Shown here one piece after another: positions 17,889 through 26,173 of a stretch of DNA of 64,000 nt (its first letter is position 1; each line of letters starts with the position of its first letter). The DNA is from Porphyromonadaceae bacterium. Lineage in GTDB: Bacteria; Bacteroidota; Bacteroidia; Bacteroidales; Dysgonomonadaceae. Below the pieces are notes generated by a model, which was not told the origin of the DNA, did not search any database, and saw only the letters and a list, made by a program, of their open reading frames with translations. The position numbers and the translations under genes are program-made. The DNA lies in contig JAJFTO010000001.1 of assembly GCA_021372865.1 (NCBI GenBank), positions 1 to 64,000 of the forward strand. Direction: 5' to 3'.

Positions 17889-19469
17889 GTGAAAAACAAT
17901 TTATTGATATTAACAACTATCCTATGTCTTTTTGTGTGCACAATAGCTGAAGCACAGCCCGCCGTACATTATCTGATCGATAATTCCCGTAAATATCAAA
18001 CGATGGATCATTTTGGTGCTTCAGATGCATGGAGTACACAGTTTGTCGGTTTATGGCCTCAGGAAAAACAGAATCAGATTGCCGACTGGTTATTTAGCAC
18101 GGAAAACGATGTGAATGGCCAACCCAAAGGTATCGGTTTATCCCTTTGGCGTTTTAATGTGGGTGCCGGCAGTACCGAGCAGGGCGAAGCGAGTCAGATA
18201 GGATCCGTATGGACCCGCGCGGAATGTTTCCTGCAGGCCGACGGTACCTATGATTGGGAAAAGCAGAAGGGCCAGAGAAATTTTCTAAGACTGGCCAAAG
18301 AACGGGGAGTAAACAAGTATCTGGCATTTTTGAATTCTCCCCCTGTCCATTTTACCCAAAATGGACTGGCCACCAATACGGGCCGTGGTGGAACTTTTAA
18401 CTTAAGGCCGGACAGTTATACGAAGTATGCGGTTTTTTTGGCAGATGTGGTAGAAGGGATGGAGAAAAAAGAAGGTATCCGGTTTGATTATCTTTGTCCC
18501 TTTAACGAACCGGACGGACATTGGAACTGGACGGGCCCGAAACAGGAAGGTACGCCCGCCACCAATCGTGAAATAGCACATATGGCTCGTATACTTGGAA
18601 AAGAATTTGTACATCGCAATATCGATACACGGATTTTGGTAAATGAGACATCCGATTATCGCAATATGTTTGATACGCACATGGTCGACTGGCAAAGAGG
18701 TTATGCGATACGGACCTTCTTTTCGCCCGACAGTGTTTCCACCTATCTGGGAAATGCGCCCAATGTGCCTCGCATGATTGTGGGCCACAGTTACTGGACA
18801 AATACACCCTTGGAAAGTTTGAGAAGTATCCGTCGTCAGCTCAGAGATACATTGGACAGATACCATGTTGATTTCTGGCAGACGGAAACCTGTATCATGA
18901 GTAACGATAATGAGATTGGCAGCGGAGGGAAATTTGATCGTACGATGAAAACGGCGCTGTATGTTGCCCGTATTGTTCATCACGACCTCGTGTATGCCCA
19001 AGCCAAAAGCTGGCAATGGTGGCGATCCATCGGAGAAAAAGACTACAAGGACTGTCTAATTCGCGTTTACCCGGGTTCCACCTTACTAAATGGTCGTTTT
19101 GAAGATTCCAAGCTACTATGGGCATTGGGCAACTACAGCCGGTTTGTCAGACCTGGAGCAGTGCGATTGTCTGTTTCGGCTTTCGACAGAATCAATCAAT
19201 TCATTCCGGATGGCGATACCGAACAGACAGGATTGATGTGCTCTGCCTACGAGAACAGTGATGGTTCCCAGGTGGTAGTTATTCTCAATTACGGTAATCA
19301 GGACCGTGTAATTACGCTGGATCAGAAAACCAGGTCTACAGGTAAATGGCAACAGTACCGCACTTCAGACCGTGAAGGGGAAAATCTGAAACCCGTGGGC
19401 TATGTATCAAATAAACAAAAGTTTATCATTCCGCCCCGTGCGATTGTTTCTCTGGTCACTTCATATTAA
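17889..19469 (+). CDS. Glycoside hydrolase family 30 enzyme (first)
   Basis: A 526-residue secreted enzyme with signal peptide MKNNLLILTTILCLFVCTIA, cut near AEAQ. The fold is a GH30 (beta/alpha)8 barrel with a C-terminal beta side domain: MDHFGASDAWS (39-49), LSLWRFNVGAGS (85-96), acid/base Glu207 in CPFNEPDG, and nucleophile Glu333 in FWQTETCIM; the C-terminus from about 440 (VRLSVSAFDRINQF) is the beta-sandwich. GH30 members cut beta-1,6-glucan, beta-1,6-galactan, xylan or glucosylceramide; the substrate is not determined here. It is the first gene of a plus-strand operon; GH2 follows after 29 bases. Confidence 0.88.
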   Translation: MKNNLLILTTILCLFVCTIAEAQPAVHYLIDNSRKYQTMDHFGASDAWSTQFVGLWPQEKQNQIADWLFSTENDVNGQPKGIGLSLWRFNVGAGSTEQGEASQIGSVWTRAECFLQADGTYDWEKQKGQRNFLRLAKERGVNKYLAFLNSPPVHFTQNGLATNTGRGGTFNLRPDSYTKYAVFLADVVEGMEKKEGIRFDYLCPFNEPDGHWNWTGPKQEGTPATNREIAHMARILGKEFVHRNIDTRILVNETSDYRNMFDTHMVDWQRGYAIRTFFSPDSVSTYLGNAPNVPRMIVGHSYWTNTPLESLRSIRRQLRDTLDRYHVDFWQTETCIMSNDNEIGSGGKFDRTMKTALYVARIVHHDLVYAQAKSWQWWRSIGEKDYKDCLIRVYPGSTLLNGRFEDSKLLWALGNYSRFVRPGAVRLSVSAFDRINQFIPDGDTEQTGLMCSAYENSDGSQVVVILNYGNQDRVITLDQKTRSTGKWQQYRTSDREGENLKPVGYVSNKQKFIIPPRAIVSLVTSY

Positions 19470-19498
19470 TATGCTAGATTGATAATCCTATAAAACAA

Positions 19499-22090
19499 AT
19501 GAAAAAAATATTTATTAAGTCCCTGATTCTTATATCATTATTTTTCGTAATAGCCGATGCCTCAGCAACTGATAAATTGAAGATTGACAGTGGATGGGAG
19601 TTCCGACAGAAAAATTTGGGTGATTGGATGCCTGCGAAGGTCCCTGGAGTAGTGCAGACAGATTTGTTGATCAATAAAAAAATAAAAGATCCTTTCTATG
19701 GCGACAACTATTTGTCAATCCAATGGATAGACAAATTGGATTGGGAGTATCGGACAGTGTTTGACGCACCCGATGCCGAAAAGAACTCAAATGCACGCCT
19801 GGTCTTTGAAGGTTTAGACTGTTATGCCACGGTTACTCTTAATGGAAAACAGATACTTGTCACAGACAATATGTTCCGTCCATGGACTGCAAACGTAAAA
19901 GAAATCATCAAACCGAAGGGCAATGTGCTTCTCGTGACTTTTAAATCACCCACCCAACAAGGTCTTCAGCAACTGAGTGATTTTGGACTCCGTTTGCACG
20001 GATACAATGAACATGGTGTAACAGGCGGCATTGGCGAAAATGAAATCCGCTTCTTTCAGCGTAAACCGGGTTATCAATATGGGTGGGATCTTACTCCCCG
20101 AATTATTACGGTGGGAATATGGCGACCGGTAATTCTTGAAAGTTGGAATGAAGGACACATAGAAGATCTTTATGCGTATACTGAATCCCTGGAAAAGGAT
20201 TATTCAAAAGCATCCATCGGGACCAGAGTGACTGCTTCTGTCGATACAGCAGGTGATTATACGATAGGAATAAGCTTTGGGGACGACAAGATCAAAGAAG
20301 TTCAGAAAACGTTGAAGTCTGGCGAAAATGTGATAGAAGAAAGCTTCACAGTAAACAAACCGGAACTTTGGTGGCCCAACGGAGCAGGAAAGCCTCATTT
20401 GTATGATGTGCGTGTCACTTTAACCCGGAATGGAAAAGAGATCGATTCCTACTCAAGGAAAATGGGAATCCGGACCACGTCACTGAAAAGAGTTGACGAC
20501 GCGGATGGAAAGGGAACAAGCTTTGGAATTGAAATCAATTATAAACCGGTTTTTTGTAAAGGTTCCTCCTATGTGCCAAGTGAAGTCCTTTTGGGCAGGG
20601 AAGATCCCGGGATTTTTGAACATATTGTAAAAAGTGTGGCGGATGTAAATATGAACATGCTTCGTATCTGGGGAGGGGGGATTTATGAATCGGATCACTT
20701 TTATGATTTGTGTGACAAGTATGGAATAATGGTCTGGCACGACTTTATGTTTGCCTGTGGAATGTATCCCGATACCAAAGAGTTTTATGACAACGTTGAA
20801 ATGGAGGCAAAACAGAATATGGTGCGTCTGAGGAATCACCCGTCTATCGTATTGTGGTGCGGCAACAACGAAGTGGAAGTACCCTGGAACCCCTACGGCA
20901 GTACGTGGGAAAAGAGTAAATGGCAGCATTTTTATAATAAGGGTGAGGTTGCACGGCTGACCAAAGGGATGGAGGATCTTTTCTATGATCAGCTGGATCG
21001 TTATGTAAAAGAAACGTATAGCGACAACATGCCTTACTGGCCTTCATCGCCGTTACCGGGATACAAGATGGCTGTTGAATCTCCTTTTAATCAGGGAGAT
21101 CACCATTATTGGAAAATCTGGCATGCCCGACATCCTGTGGATAATTTTAATACCAATGTCGGACGCTTCATGTCGGAGTACGGTGTCATCGGACTGCCCG
21201 AAATTGCTTCAATGAAGAATTATACTCCTGAAAAGGATTTCTGGCTCAATTCGCCTACAATGGAAATACACAACGGTAGCGCGAAGGGAAATGATGTGGT
21301 CATGAAATATGTGAGCGACCGGTTCAAGGTACCCGAAAGTTTTGAGAACAAAGTATATGTCAGCCAGATAATGCAAGGTGAGGCAATGGTCATTGCAATG
21401 GAAGCGCACCGGCGCAATATGCCCTGGTGCCAGGGATCACTGATCTGGCAAATAAACGACTGCTGGCCTTCCAATACCTGGTCGGGAATAGATTTCTATG
21501 GCTATTGGAAAGCAATGCATTACGACATGCGTCAGGCTTGCGCCCCAGTACTGGTGGCTCCTTATATTCATGGGGATACTCTGGATGTATTTGTTGTTTC
21601 TGATTTATACAAGCATGTGAAAGGTACGCTGAAAATCACATTGATGGACTTCGCCGGTCGAAAATTAAAGAGTGACAGTAAAAAAATATCGATATCTCCC
21701 ATGACTTCTAAAAAAGTGATCGCAACCTCTGTAAAATCATTTCTGAATGGTGCAAACAAGGCTACCAATTTATTGTTGTGCGAGTTCACGTCTTCGAATA
21801 TGAATGCAAGCAACATCCTTTATTTTGACCTGACCAAAAACCTGCAATTACCGAAACCAAATATACGTTTCGATGTCAAGGGCTTTGAAGGGGATGAGGC
21901 GATTATCTCCGTGTCAACCGATAATTTGGCAAAGAATATCATGATAAAATACAAGGGAGAGGCGGGACGTTTTTCTGATAACTTTTTCGACTTGTTGCCA
22001 GGACAAAGTCGCGATGTAAAGATTATGGCCAAAGGAACTACTGCGGAAATAATCGATGATTTGACATACATCACAATGGATCAGATGTGA
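19499..22090 (+). CDS. Glycoside hydrolase family 2 (beta-mannosidase-like)
   Basis: An 863-residue exported enzyme (signal MKKIFIKSLILISLFFVIAD). Domain order is typical: sugar-binding domain (about 30-215), immunoglobulin-like domain (about 220-330), catalytic barrel (about 345-700) and a C-terminal beta-rich part. Catalytic residues are visible: acid/base Glu458 in LWCGNNEVEV and nucleophile Glu560 in FMSEYGVIGLP. NMLRIWGGGIYE and WHDFMFACGMYP are hallmarks of the beta-mannosidase branch of GH2 rather than of beta-galactosidases. It would release terminal beta-mannose or a similar sugar in the periplasm. It lies 24 bases ahead of the second GH30 gene, in the same operon. Confidence 0.9.
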   Translation: MKKIFIKSLILISLFFVIADASATDKLKIDSGWEFRQKNLGDWMPAKVPGVVQTDLLINKKIKDPFYGDNYLSIQWIDKLDWEYRTVFDAPDAEKNSNARLVFEGLDCYATVTLNGKQILVTDNMFRPWTANVKEIIKPKGNVLLVTFKSPTQQGLQQLSDFGLRLHGYNEHGVTGGIGENEIRFFQRKPGYQYGWDLTPRIITVGIWRPVILESWNEGHIEDLYAYTESLEKDYSKASIGTRVTASVDTAGDYTIGISFGDDKIKEVQKTLKSGENVIEESFTVNKPELWWPNGAGKPHLYDVRVTLTRNGKEIDSYSRKMGIRTTSLKRVDDADGKGTSFGIEINYKPVFCKGSSYVPSEVLLGREDPGIFEHIVKSVADVNMNMLRIWGGGIYESDHFYDLCDKYGIMVWHDFMFACGMYPDTKEFYDNVEMEAKQNMVRLRNHPSIVLWCGNNEVEVPWNPYGSTWEKSKWQHFYNKGEVARLTKGMEDLFYDQLDRYVKETYSDNMPYWPSSPLPGYKMAVESPFNQGDHHYWKIWHARHPVDNFNTNVGRFMSEYGVIGLPEIASMKNYTPEKDFWLNSPTMEIHNGSAKGNDVVMKYVSDRFKVPESFENKVYVSQIMQGEAMVIAMEAHRRNMPWCQGSLIWQINDCWPSNTWSGIDFYGYWKAMHYDMRQACAPVLVAPYIHGDTLDVFVVSDLYKHVKGTLKITLMDFAGRKLKSDSKKISISPMTSKKVIATSVKSFLNGANKATNLLLCEFTSSNMNASNILYFDLTKNLQLPKPNIRFDVKGFEGDEAIISVSTDNLAKNIMIKYKGEAGRFSDNFFDLLPGQSRDVKIMAKGTTAEIIDDLTYITMDQM

Positions 22091-22114
22091 ATATAACGAT
22101 TAAAACAAAACGCT

Positions 22115-23575
22115 ATGATAAATTTAAAAGTCTTTTTTACCTCAATTTTATCATTGACTTTTTATCCTTTTTTGATTATAGGCCAACAACAGAAAGCAGC
22201 AACTTCGGATGATGCCATCAAGGTAGATATCAATCTGAATAATAAGATGCAAGCCATTGAAGGATGGGGAAGTTCATTGTGCTGGTGGGCAGGACAGATT
22301 GGTAGCTGGGAAGAATCGAAGGCAGACAGTATTGTCGATCTGATCACCTCACCCGACAAATTGAACATGAACATCTTTCGTTATAACATTGGGGGGGGCG
22401 ACGATCCATCGCATATTGGAGGGCACATGGCGAAAGGGACAATTGGAAAACGTGCAGAGATGGAGGGTTTTAAATCATCAGAGAATGCCCCCTACGACTG
22501 GACTGCAGACGAAGCCCAGAGAAATATTATGTTAAAAATCAAGCAGAAACGTCCCGATGCAATTTTCGAAGCTTTTTCAAACTCTCCCCCATACTGGATG
22601 ACCTATAGTGGGTGTTCTTCAGGGAATATGGATCCTGAGGTTGACAATCTCAAACCAGAATATTACGACGCTTTTTGCAATTACCTTATTGATGTATGTA
22701 AACATTACAAAGATACCTATGGAATTGAATTCAAGACCCTGGAACCTTTTAATGAGTCCACTTCTTCAAATTGGAAGTACCTGGGACGTCAGGAGGGTTG
22801 TCATTTTGATCCGGAAACACAAATAAAAATTATCCGGCTTCTTTATCCCAAACTGAAGAAATCAGGCTTGAAAACAGTTATTTCTGCATCAGATGAAGCT
22901 TCTCTCGAAAAATTTATCATTGCGCTAAAAGCCTATCAGCATACCGGTGATATCTTTGATAAATTGGGACAACTGAACACCCATACCTATGCCGGAACGA
23001 ATGATCAAAGAAAGGAAGTCCATCAGATCATCAAAACTGTTGACAAAGAGTTTTGGCAATCAGAAACCGGCACAGGATCCTTGAGAAATCGTTCAACGGG
23101 TCTTAAAAATAATCTTTTGCTTGCGCAAAGGATGTTCGATGATTTAAATTTAATGCAGCCCCAGGCCTGGCTCGACTGGCAAATATCGGAAAACAGCGAT
23201 ATATGGGCATTAATAAAAGCCGATTTTACAAAGAAGAAATTTACAATCATAAAAAACATGTTTGTCCGGATGCAGGTAACCCGTTTTGTCAAACAAGGGT
23301 ATTCGTTGTTGGAAACCGGAAGCAGAAGCGCGCTGGTGGCTATAGATAAAGAAAACAAAAAATTGGTGGTTGTTTTAAACAATCCCGAAGAAAATAAAAG
23401 AGATTTTTTAGTTGATCTTGCTTCAGTGGGTACACCCGATAAACCAGTAGAAGTTTATCGTACAAGTGCAAACGAAGATTGTAAATATCTTCCGACGACC
23501 AATGTGGTTCGTGGTAAAATTGCTTATTCCGCTCCGGCCTTATCATTAACAACATTTTTAATATCAATTGATTAA
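22115..23575 (+). CDS. Glycoside hydrolase family 30 enzyme (second)
   Basis: A 486-residue exported GH30 enzyme (signal about 1-24, ending IIGQQQ). IEGWGSSLCWWAGQIG (48-63) and FRYNIGGGDDPSH (88-100) resemble the fungal and bacterial endo-beta-1,6-galactanase branch (GH30_5). Acid/base Glu214 is in LEPFNEST, with Ser replacing the Pro of NEP, and nucleophile Glu317 is in FWQSETGTGS. A C-terminal beta domain (from about 395) ends the protein. It is clearly diverged from the first GH30 (17889-19469), so the pair likely has different linkage specificity. It is third in the GH operon, 98 bases before the TIM-barrel gene. Confidence 0.87.
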   Translation: MINLKVFFTSILSLTFYPFLIIGQQQKAATSDDAIKVDINLNNKMQAIEGWGSSLCWWAGQIGSWEESKADSIVDLITSPDKLNMNIFRYNIGGGDDPSHIGGHMAKGTIGKRAEMEGFKSSENAPYDWTADEAQRNIMLKIKQKRPDAIFEAFSNSPPYWMTYSGCSSGNMDPEVDNLKPEYYDAFCNYLIDVCKHYKDTYGIEFKTLEPFNESTSSNWKYLGRQEGCHFDPETQIKIIRLLYPKLKKSGLKTVISASDEASLEKFIIALKAYQHTGDIFDKLGQLNTHTYAGTNDQRKEVHQIIKTVDKEFWQSETGTGSLRNRSTGLKNNLLLAQRMFDDLNLMQPQAWLDWQISENSDIWALIKADFTKKKFTIIKNMFVRMQVTRFVKQGYSLLETGSRSALVAIDKENKKLVVVLNNPEENKRDFLVDLASVGTPDKPVEVYRTSANEDCKYLPTTNVVRGKIAYSAPALSLTTFLISID

Positions 23576-23673
23576 TATATCGTGAAATTTGATTGGTCGG
23601 CCCGATTCCACGGAATTGTCTTTCCAATGCGATGATATCCAATAATACCGGTGACTTTTAAATTCAAGATAAG

Positions 23674-24585
23674 ATGAAGACAACACATTCCCGCCGTGAT
23701 TTTTTGAAAACCTTGGCCGTTGTTCCGGCAATCCCCGCGCTCTCCGCTTTTTCACTTTCCGGTAATACGGAAAGAAGTGATGATTTACCGTACAAATTCA
23801 AACTGAGTCTGAATCTTTACTCGTTCAATCAGCTACTCCAGGACGGGAAAGTAGACCTTTTTGATATGCTCCGGTTTTGTGCAGAACACAACTTCGACGC
23901 CATTGATCCCACGGGATATTATTTTCCCAGATATCCCAGCCAACCCTCCATCGGGTTTATCAACGAGTTTAAACGGGAAGCTTTTCTGTTGGGGCTTGAC
24001 ATCAGCGGTACCGGCATACGCAATGATTTTGCCAATCCCGATCCTGTCTCACGCAAGGCGGATATCGAAATGATCAGACAGTGGATTGGGGTCGCCGCAA
24101 AGATGGGTGCTCCCACCCTGCGTATTTTTGCAGGGAAAAATCCACATACGGGTTTTACACGCGATCAAGTGTTCAAGTGGATGGCGAAAGATATTCGCAC
24201 CTGTTGTGTATATGGGAGAGAATACGGTGTGGTCATCGCCCTTCAGAACCACGACGATTTTATCAAGACTGCTGCCGACGTGGATCGTATCTTCGAAATG
24301 GTAGGTTCCGACTGGCTGGGTCTGAATCTCGACATCGGCAGCTACCGGCAGGGTGATCCCTATGCAGAAATTGAGAAAAACATTTCAAAGGCTGTCACCT
24401 GGCAGATTAAGGAGAGTGTATGGATTGACGGGAAGGAAACACCGGTCGACCTGGAGAAATTATTCCGTCTCATCAAAAAAGCCGGCTACAGGGGCTACCT
24501 GCCCATCGAAACGCTGGGTGCGGGAGATCCCTATCAAAAAGTACCCCGAATGCTGAATGAGGTCAGACGAAATTGCATTTCTTAG
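23674..24585 (+). CDS. Sugar phosphate isomerase/epimerase-like TIM-barrel protein with Tat signal
   Basis: A 303-residue protein of the xylose-isomerase-like TIM-barrel superfamily. The N-terminus has a twin-arginine signal (SRRDFLKTLAVVPAIPALSA), so it is folded in the cytoplasm and exported, which suggests a bound metal. Later blocks fit the family: FDAIDPTGYY, GAPTLRIFAGKNP, VVIALQNHDDF (metal-ligand region), LGLNLDIGSYR and GYRGYLPIETLGAGDP. Related exported proteins occur in Bacteroidota glycan loci and act on sugars or keto-sugars; the substrate is unknown. It follows the GH30-GH2-GH30 genes and is followed by DUF4126, all on the plus strand. Confidence 0.85.
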   Translation: MKTTHSRRDFLKTLAVVPAIPALSAFSLSGNTERSDDLPYKFKLSLNLYSFNQLLQDGKVDLFDMLRFCAEHNFDAIDPTGYYFPRYPSQPSIGFINEFKREAFLLGLDISGTGIRNDFANPDPVSRKADIEMIRQWIGVAAKMGAPTLRIFAGKNPHTGFTRDQVFKWMAKDIRTCCVYGREYGVVIALQNHDDFIKTAADVDRIFEMVGSDWLGLNLDIGSYRQGDPYAEIEKNISKAVTWQIKESVWIDGKETPVDLEKLFRLIKKAGYRGYLPIETLGAGDPYQKVPRMLNEVRRNCIS

Positions 24586-24607
24586 AAAAATTAATTTATC
24601 TTCGGTC

Positions 24608-25228
24608 ATGGAAATAAATATGGAGACCATCAGTGCCATCGCACTCGGTATCGGACTGAGTGCCAGCACCGGATTCAGGGTTTTCATCCCGCTGCTTGTG
24701 GCAGGACTGGCTTCCCATTTTGGTATTTTATCGCTGGGTGAAAGCTTCGTGTGGATGGGATCGCTGCCTGCACTCGTCTGCTTTGGCGTGGCTGCAGTGG
24801 TCGAAGTACTCGCTTATTACATTCCCTTTGTCGACAATCTTGTCGACACTGTTGCCACACCCCTTTCAGTAGGTGCCGGTACATTGCTGATGACTTCCGT
24901 TTTCCCTGCCGACAATGAATGGATGAAGTGGGTATTGGGATTTGTGGTAGGTGGTGGTGCTGCAGCAACCATTCAGAGCGGGAGTGCCCTCACCCGGCTC
25001 CTCTCATCAAAATTTACCGCTGGTGCCGGCAACCCGGTTGTCTCCACCGGCGAAGGAGTGGCTGCCACTGGATTCTCCCTTCTTTCGCTCGTGGCACCCA
25101 TCCTCGTCTCTGTACTGTTAATTATTTTTATCGTAGTAATCCTCCGTCTGGTTTATCGCAAACTGCGGAAACGGAAGAAAAACGACACAGAAAGTTTGAA
25201 TCAGGATAATCTTTTCACAAAAAAATAG
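24608..25228 (+). CDS. DUF4126 family membrane protein
   Basis: About 206 residues from ATG 24608 (MEINMETISAIALGIGLSAS); upstream codons in frame run into the end of the preceding gene, so this internal ATG is the better start. Hydrophobic segments cover most of the chain (about 5-30, 45-70, 85-130, 165-190) with glycine/alanine-rich stretches GLSASTGFRVFIPLLVAGLA and GGGAAATIQSGSALTR typical of DUF4126. The C-terminus is a lysine/arginine-rich cytoplasmic tail. The function is unknown. It follows the TIM-barrel gene by 22 bases but is widely found outside glycan loci, so co-transcription need not mean a shared role. Confidence 0.85.
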   Translation: MEINMETISAIALGIGLSASTGFRVFIPLLVAGLASHFGILSLGESFVWMGSLPALVCFGVAAVVEVLAYYIPFVDNLVDTVATPLSVGAGTLLMTSVFPADNEWMKWVLGFVVGGGAAATIQSGSALTRLLSSKFTAGAGNPVVSTGEGVAATGFSLLSLVAPILVSVLLIIFIVVILRLVYRKLRKRKKNDTESLNQDNLFTKK

Positions 25229-25263
25229 CTGCAATTCAGGAGACTGGCGGCTATTTCAAGAAA

Positions 25264-25707
25264 CTACTGATACGTAATTGTCCAGTTTGTTTTATTTAAC
25301 TGGGTTGCATCCAGTTTATACATTTTGAGATAATGACTCTTGGCGTCCGTCCAGGGGTTCGCCTCCAGGTACGCAGCATCGTAAATATAGATATATACAT
25401 ATCCGTCTGCACTTTTCATCACCTGCTCCCAGCAGGAAAGAGATATTCCAATCTTAACTTTTCTGCTCTCACCAGCCAATGTTTTGTAATCGGCTGCATA
25501 GGTTGGATTTGTGGGATCATAATTCATAAATCCTTCCTTCAAGGTACTCATATAGTAAATTGTACTTTGGGAACTATTTTTTAACATAATTGTATTATGA
25601 CAATCGTCAAATCCTTTATACGTACTCGTACAAGAACCCGCACAAACAAGAGAAAAAAGAATTACACTTAAATGTATTCTAAAATGTATTAAAGATGTTT
25701 TTTTCAT
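25264..25707 (-). CDS. Small lipoprotein of unknown function
   Basis: A 147-residue protein with a lipoprotein signal (lipobox CAGSC at about residue 26). The mature part starts TSTYKGFDDCHNTIMLKNSS and contains GISLSCWEQVMKSADGYVYIYIYDA, giving two Cys that could pair in the periplasm. I know no function; similar small lipoproteins recur in Bacteroidales. It is convergent with DUF4126 (36 bases apart, with a weak AAATAGC/GCTATTT hairpin between) and divergent from the SusC operon. Confidence 0.7.
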   Translation of the reverse strand: MKKTSLIHFRIHLSVILFSLVCAGSCTSTYKGFDDCHNTIMLKNSSQSTIYYMSTLKEGFMNYDPTNPTYAADYKTLAGESRKVKIGISLSCWEQVMKSADGYVYIYIYDAAYLEANPWTDAKSHYLKMYKLDATQLNKTNWTITYQ

Positions 25708-26173
25708 ACGATTAATCTATTTTTCAATAAGGTGTTTAGAACTCGCAATAAGTAGAAAGCGATATTTAAATAAAGGTACAAATAAAAATAAATACAAGAT
25801 TATATATTCACATTGTTTAATATTTAAATAATGTATTTGATTATCTTTATGGAAAAATAACAACAGCAATATCGCTGATAACTATCCTCGGAAAAATCAA
25901 AGTCATAAATAAATTGAATCCTGCAACAAAAATTTAACGAATTATACTTGTTATTAAGCAATCGCAACATTATATTTGCAAAAATATTGAAATCTAAATA
26001 CGGATATTTTATTATAAAAACATCCCATAAAATTGTATTATGCTGATTATTAGTTATCAAATAAAATATTAATATATATTTATAGCCTATGGAAGTTAAA
26101 CGTTGAACTATTTATTTTTTTAAAATTATGCAAGAAAAAACACTTACAAAAATTAAACTAAAAACCAATTTGT
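25708..26173. other. Long AT-rich leader region of the SusCD operon
   Basis: There is no gene in these 466 bases. The region contains the SusC promoter (25948-25978) and a leader of about 190 bases. No riboswitch fold was recognised. The sequence is very AT-rich. Confidence 0.6.
25948..25978 (+). promoter_or_regulatory. Bacteroidota-type promoter of the SusC operon
   Basis: TTG at 25948-25950 and TATATTTG at 25971-25978 are separated by 20 bases, a good match to the -33/-7 arrangement of the primary Bacteroidota sigma factor. Transcription would begin near 25985, leaving about 190 bases before ATG 26174. Confidence 0.65.

Noticed and set aside
25980..26173. Riboswitch in the SusC leader
   Set aside because: The leader is long but AT-rich, and no conserved aptamer core could be recognised by eye.
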